Source of the DNA: Rhizophlyctis rosea
Lineage: Eukaryota; Chytridiomycota; Chytridiomycetes; Rhizophlyctidales; Rhizophlyctidaceae
NCBI GenBank assembly: GCA_027596075.1
Contig: JADGJC010000155.1
Coordinates: forward strand, 29,620 to 93,619
Length of the DNA: 64,000 bases
Direction of reading: 5' to 3'
Shown here: one piece after another, positions 59,401-64,000 of the stretch
Layout: every line of letters begins with the position of its first letter
Position numbering within the stretch: position 1 is the stretch's first letter
Notes under the pieces: generated by a model
The model's input: the letters and a program-made list of their open reading frames with translations, nothing else
The model's database searches: none
Told to the model about the DNA's origin: nothing
Position numbers and translations under genes: made by a program

Positions 59401-62400
59401 TGAAGACTCCAGCGAAGCCAGATTCAGCCAAGAGAAGGTCATAGGTAAGGAGGTCTTGTCTGACTGTGCACAGATAGCTGTTGACCAAAGGAATGTGAAC
59501 GGCGGAGCGGGATTTGGAGAGAAGGGATTGAATGTAATCGTCACGCGCGGCTTGATTGTTCCCCAACTCTGAAAGACGCTCTTGGACTTCTTGAAGTGCA
59601 TCGGTCGACTTCAATCTCAAATCTCGAAAATCCCGGTACCACGTGTAGGACGCAAGATTTTTGTGGTAGCGAATATTGGCCACGAGATTCTGGAGGCACG
59701 TCCGTGGCGTGGGGAAAGGGGTGGTAGGGAAATGCCAATCCAAAACCTTCTCGTTATTTCCCACATGGATTCGCGGGACGTTACGAAGTTCAGTTACCAT
59801 GGCTTCGGCAAACGAGACAATTGTTGTTGAATATGTCCAACGGAACTTGAGGGCATCCACCAGTTTCAAGCAAATTTTCCTGTACTCCGGTGTTGTTTCA
59901 AACGCCCCCTCTGAAGCATCACAACGGTGTCGATAAAATCCCCAGCACCATGTTCACGAAGTCGTCCTCCCCACCCTCTCTGATTCTAGTCAGTCCCCAA
60001 AACATGCTTGCATCGGCGGTCCACCCCATTGTCTGAGTCAAACTAACTTCCTTGGCACGTTCTAAGACCCTCAAACGACATCGTTCCTCCTCGAGGTCTA
60101 ACTCTTTGGGATCACTGGTGTCGTAGCGCGGCTCAGATAGTGGAAGATCCAAGTTAGCAAACGCCTTGGCTGATCCGTATTCTCGAACCGCCCGACTCCA
60201 ATGGACTTCAACCCCCAAGACGAAAAGTGGATGCGATGGCGAGGAGATAAGACGGGAAATGCATTGGTTGGCTATTGCCGTCACGAAATTGATGACTGGC
60301 CAGACAGTCTGGACGGCAGAATATGACTAAAATAATTCTTTGGTTTCAGCACGTACTGTCTTAAGAGAAAGAAGTGCAAATACGAATACACCTGCTCCAA
60401 CCATTGCATATACAGTTTGGCCAACGTCCGAGATTCCTCTACTGTCGCTCTGTCCAGATATTGACGAGAGATGGTCGTTGAAGACGAGGCAGGAATCTGA
60501 TGAACCAGTTGCGTTATGTTGGGCAGGATTTCATTTCGCGTCCTGACAGGGATGAATTACGTAAATCACCACAAGCTCAACATACACTTCTCCTCCTTTG
60601 ACGAATGAGCTTCCACGGTTCCCGCAAAATTCCTACCTAGTAACCATGAGATTCAACACCCAAATCCAAGCCTTCACGCTTCCCTTTCTTCTGGCTCCCT
60701 CCACCATGACCTTCCACCACTCCAATCGATTCTCAAACAATGGCTGCTGAAGGCCCTTTGTGAATTCATTCTGCACATCTTTGTTCTGTACGTCCAAAAA
60801 GCGGCCCAGAGCCAGCTTCATTGCATTATTGGCCTTCCAATGGGTAAAGAGCTTCCAAGCAGTAGATTCCCGCTCGCTTTCCGGAGCATACAAGTCGAAG
60901 GTGCGGAGAATATCAGATTGGTGCACTTTGAAGGTCTCATATGTTATGAACGGCGACAGGAGAGACCAAACTTCGAACTTTTGGTGCTGTTGAAGGTAAT
61001 TCGCAACGTCATTCCAGAATAGTAACGCGGACTTCGTTTCCTCGTTGTAAAAGGGTGGCACGTATCTCAAGAGAACTTCAAAGGACTTTTCGTTGGAGTG
61101 AGCCGGCACACTAGAGAAGGCTGGGGACACATCTTGCCGGGGTCGGAGATACTTGACTAAGGTTTTGGCGATATGTGCGAGGGAAGGGTCCGGAGGTATG
61201 CCAGGTAGTCGAGGAGTGGGAAATATGTCTTCCACTTCATCCCACATGGTTTCTGCAAGAGGAGGGAAGCACTCCAAAACGGATGAAGAGACCTTATCCA
61301 AAGCGTCCCGGACATATTTGTACAACTGTTCGTCGGATGAGGCGATAGATTGATAAGCAGTTCTGATCGTCCGCATGTTTTGGGAGATTGTCGCAGAGGA
61401 AACTTTGTGTAGGAGCTCAGTTGCCAAGATTTTGTCAGGGCGTTGAGATGCACTGATTAATCTGCTCGCCAGGATATTCACCAAGTGGGAAGCAAATCTC
61501 AGGATCTGTGACGTTGCTGCCACATCTGGCGGATTGTCTGATCGATTTGTTGAATTTAAGTATCTCAGAGCTACGCTTATCGAATGTTGCTGAGAGAGAA
61601 TGAGCATAGAACCCTTAGTACGTATTATCTTTATCGGACTCTTTCCAGTGATCACTTACCACATCAACAGCCCTACATTCATGCCACACAGTCCATGCAG
61701 TTGTCAATAAGCCCTGCTTCATAAGCGCGGCGTCATCCATGTTTAGCAACTTCAAGCCAAGTTGATTGACTAGATGCTGCCGCTCTGGAAGCCTGCGCAT
61801 GTAACTAGCATGTTTCTTTTTGCTGAGATCTGGCAGGAAGTCGATGCTGTATTGGTTACGTTCAGAACCTCCCTTATATACTGCTGTTTCCGCCACAATT
61901 TTCAGAAAACGAGCAAGATCGTGCACCATGAAGAGCTTGATAAATTTCGCAGCAAGCTTGCCATTTCCGGGTATTTGGCAGCTGGGGACGATCGATTGAA
62001 GGGATGCAAGGGCGGGTAAGACTCCTGCAGATCAAGGAGATGGGCAGCTGCGTTTGGGTGGGACGTTACTGCGGGATCATCGAGATGTTGCTGAAAGCCG
62101 CCTGGTAGGGCACGGAAGCGTGCGTTGACATAGAGAACACTCTTTAGTTGAGTTTGTGGTATGCACTCTCAAAGCATTGCATACCCACATGAAACTGGAC
62201 CATATCTCATCTCGATCCCAAACATCAGCAGTCCGCAGCTTTTGCTCCAATTCATCACAAAGTGGGATGACGTCTTTGTCCGCTGATTTGCGGGTTGGCT
62301 GATTGAGCACTTGACGAAGTAATTGAAATCTGCCAGAAGGGACCCCAATGTATTTCTCCAAGAGCTTCTGCGTTGCTGAGACACAACGCGGGTAAACATC

Positions 62401-62864
62401 CAAAATCTGCTCATCTGTCGCATTGCTGGCAATAAATGCAGCCACTCGCTGTTTGCCTGCTGCAGGATGAAGGAGGTCCTATATATTCCCCAAAAAGTTG
62501 TAAGGATTGGGACAATTGCAAATTGAATCCAATTGAGGAGCACCTCCAACAAAACTTCGGTTTGGTTTTGGGCGGCTACCGCCATTTGTACGGCAATTTC
62601 GCGCAATAGATAAGTCTCATTGCCAAGACTATTGGAGCTTGTGGATGGCTCAGCGCCATGACCCAGTAACACCCGAAGAAGGGCTGGAAGTTTCACGTTA
62701 TTGCGACAGGTGTGACCAATTTTGGCTGCAAGGGAGAGACGTTCTGCCGCGGGCAGGGAGGTAAACAGAGTGAGGGTATCCGCCTTAGACCTTGGCAGTG
62801 CGACCTGTGTCGCCGGTACCTGTGTCGCCGGTACCTGTTCGGTTACAGCAATCGAGGGATCCAT
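56429..62864 (-). CDS. Very large helical protein, unrecognised (possibly ARM/HEAT-like)
   Basis: A chain of long minus-strand open blocks from an ATG at 62864 to TAG or TGA at 56429: about 62864-62480, 62445-62187, about 62010-61640, 61600-60645, 60284-59919, 59869-58240, 58171-57060 and 56950-56429, each ended by plausible splice sites. Together they would encode roughly 1900 residues. The start MDPSIAVTEQ is followed by a tandem VPATQVPATQV, then Leu-rich helical sequence throughout (LLREIAVQMAVAAQ; TAIYAAKNCLKHLPPSIAAS; LALDFVDFLMEDV). No catalytic motif, signal peptide or membrane segment. At 58178-58180 an in-frame TAG separates two blocks in the same frame; a GTGACG...CCAGTAG intron of 57 nt would remove it. 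Not all junctions are resolved, so more than one gene is possible. Confidence 0.55.
62804..62833. repeat. 15-bp tandem duplication inside the large gene
   Basis: CCTGTGTCGCCGGTA occurs twice in a row and encodes VPATQ twice near the N-terminus of the large helical protein. Phase-neutral. Confidence 0.8.
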
Positions 62865-64000
62865 AGTTGTTCGTAAAAGCACCTTGGTGCAAGGTTCGAC
62901 GTGAGCAAAACCAAAGCCAAGTAGTGTCTGAGGAAAGAAGCTTCTTGCCAAACCAGGCTTTTATGTTGCTTGCCGTTCCGAAGTCCCACAATAAGTACAG
63001 TAATGTCTCTGCTGAGCCAGAGTTTGATGGGACACTGGGGTGTGACTGGGCGTGTTCAAGAAACTGAAGAGCAGGTGAGTGTGTGGTGACTGTGTCACCA
63101 CCTAGAACACAGCACCACAGCCCGGCCTGGCCAATGCCACAATGAACCCGGGGGTCCGAAATTAGGTGCATACACATCAGGGTCCATGTGAACTGATTCC
63201 CCAATCCTCAACCCCCTCTGTGATAACAGTTGATAACTGATTCTCAAATTTCCCGTGATACCCGTGTGAACCCACAAAACTCACAGAGAGAAGAAGACAT
63301 GCAGACTGGCAGCGGATGGCCAATGTAGAGATACAAGAGGCACACGCCTCCTTTGGTTCAGTGGCCATGATGGGCGTGAACGCATGCCGGCACGTACGTA
63401 GGACAGACGCGGTCCATCTCGGGATCGGTCTGTTTGGATGCTGGCCCAGCAGGACCAAACTCTTTGGGTACATTGGACTACACTATTCTCACACAATGAT
63501 ACCATTGTGTAACGGTTCTGCGATCAGTCAACCTTGTAAGTTACACAATATTACCAATGTGTAAACATTCCGTAATCAGTCTGCTTGTGGTCAAAACAGA
63601 TACACACTCCAGTCCAACCGTTCTGTCCCTCCTGTTTTTCCGTATCAGCATACTTTCCAACGTGAATGTTGGCTTGTGAAACAAAGGCGATTGAATGGAA
63701 GTCAGTTTATTGTATGAATACGATGCCAAACAGGACTTGCGGGATGTTCAGAATGGCTATGGAAACGAACACTATTTTGCCGTCTCTGTGGCCCTCTCAA
63801 ATCCTTCCAGGAATGGAGAATACTTCGTCACGGAATCAATAATCTAAACTGACTGATTCAATCACACAATGTCATTTTTGTGTGCGTAAAATGGAGAGTC
63901 TACAAAAGCAGGAACACAGGTGGGTGGAACGCCCTATGTTGCGTGAGCGAAGGCCGAACACTAAGTCAGAAACGATTCGAAACTAAGTGAGAACTAACAA
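62865..64000. promoter_or_regulatory. Upstream of the large gene; three ACACAAT-type hairpins
   Basis: No gene recognised. Inverted repeats built on the same word occur at 63491-63510 (ACACAATG/CATTGTGT), 63541-63564 (TTACACA/TGTGTAA) and 63863-63884 (CACACAA/TTGTGTG). The region is upstream of the minus-strand gene starting at 62864. Confidence 0.45.

Overview
The window is nuclear DNA of a fungus. Genes are broken by many short GT-AG introns (mostly about 50-130 nt, donors such as GTAAGT and GTATGT, acceptors CAG or TAG). They sit on both strands between long gene-poor stretches, and the recognisable products are eukaryotic: the Rpt4 proteasome ATPase, PP6-type phosphatase, NBAS/Sec39, a GT8-GT64 Golgi enzyme and a secreted CE1-type esterase. 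An early-diverging fungal lineage would fit the fungal-type AlkB architecture together with a beta-thymosin-like protein, but I cannot prove the lineage from sequence alone. A run of ten N at 24029-24038 marks an assembly gap.

Layout. 1-7 kb: gene-poor; a decayed-looking minus-strand gene (1.8-2.5 kb), an F-box-like gene (2.8-4.2 kb) and a frameshifted copy of it (5.3-5.8 kb). 7.1-9.7 kb: a seven-exon type II membrane protein fusing a GT8 and a GT64 glycosyltransferase. 10.7-11.7 kb (minus): a 3'-5' exonuclease with an in-frame TAA. 12.2-17.1 kb: two copies of a KKR-x-x-DEA(F/L)G acidic-protein gene (one frameshifted, one intact), each followed by a copy of a roughly 0.9 kb dispersed repeat. 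19.7-22.1 kb (minus): an AlkB-like dioxygenase. 24.5-26.7 kb (minus): three decayed genes in a row (LRR, Rad6-like E2, eIF4E). 27 kb: a cluster of perfect palindromes. 29.0-29.7 kb: a small coiled-coil gene. 31.3-31.8 kb (minus): a 5'-truncated MND1. 33.4-35.6 kb: Rpt4/PSMC6. 36.9-37.4 kb (minus): a 64-residue beta-thymosin-like protein. 38.4-39.1 kb: a direct repeat. 39.5-41.2 kb (minus): PP6 catalytic subunit. 42.1-51.3 kb: an NBAS/Sec39 orthologue. 51.7-53.3 kb: an eight-exon unknown gene ending in tandem psi-K-x-E repeats. 54.5-55.7 kb (minus): a secreted esterase. 56.4-62.9 kb (minus): a very large unrecognised helical protein.

How they fit together. No operon or biosynthetic cluster is visible. 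The intact genes are housekeeping (protein turnover, phosphatase signalling, ER-Golgi tethering, glycosylation) mixed with lineage-specific genes. The clearest theme is gene decay: frameshifts, nonsense codons and truncations in F-box, KKR, exonuclease, eIF4E, Rad6, LRR and MND1 copies lie beside dispersed and tandem repeats. This suggests a duplication-rich, repeat-associated region. Exon boundaries were read by hand from splice signals and phase; where all phases close I say so.
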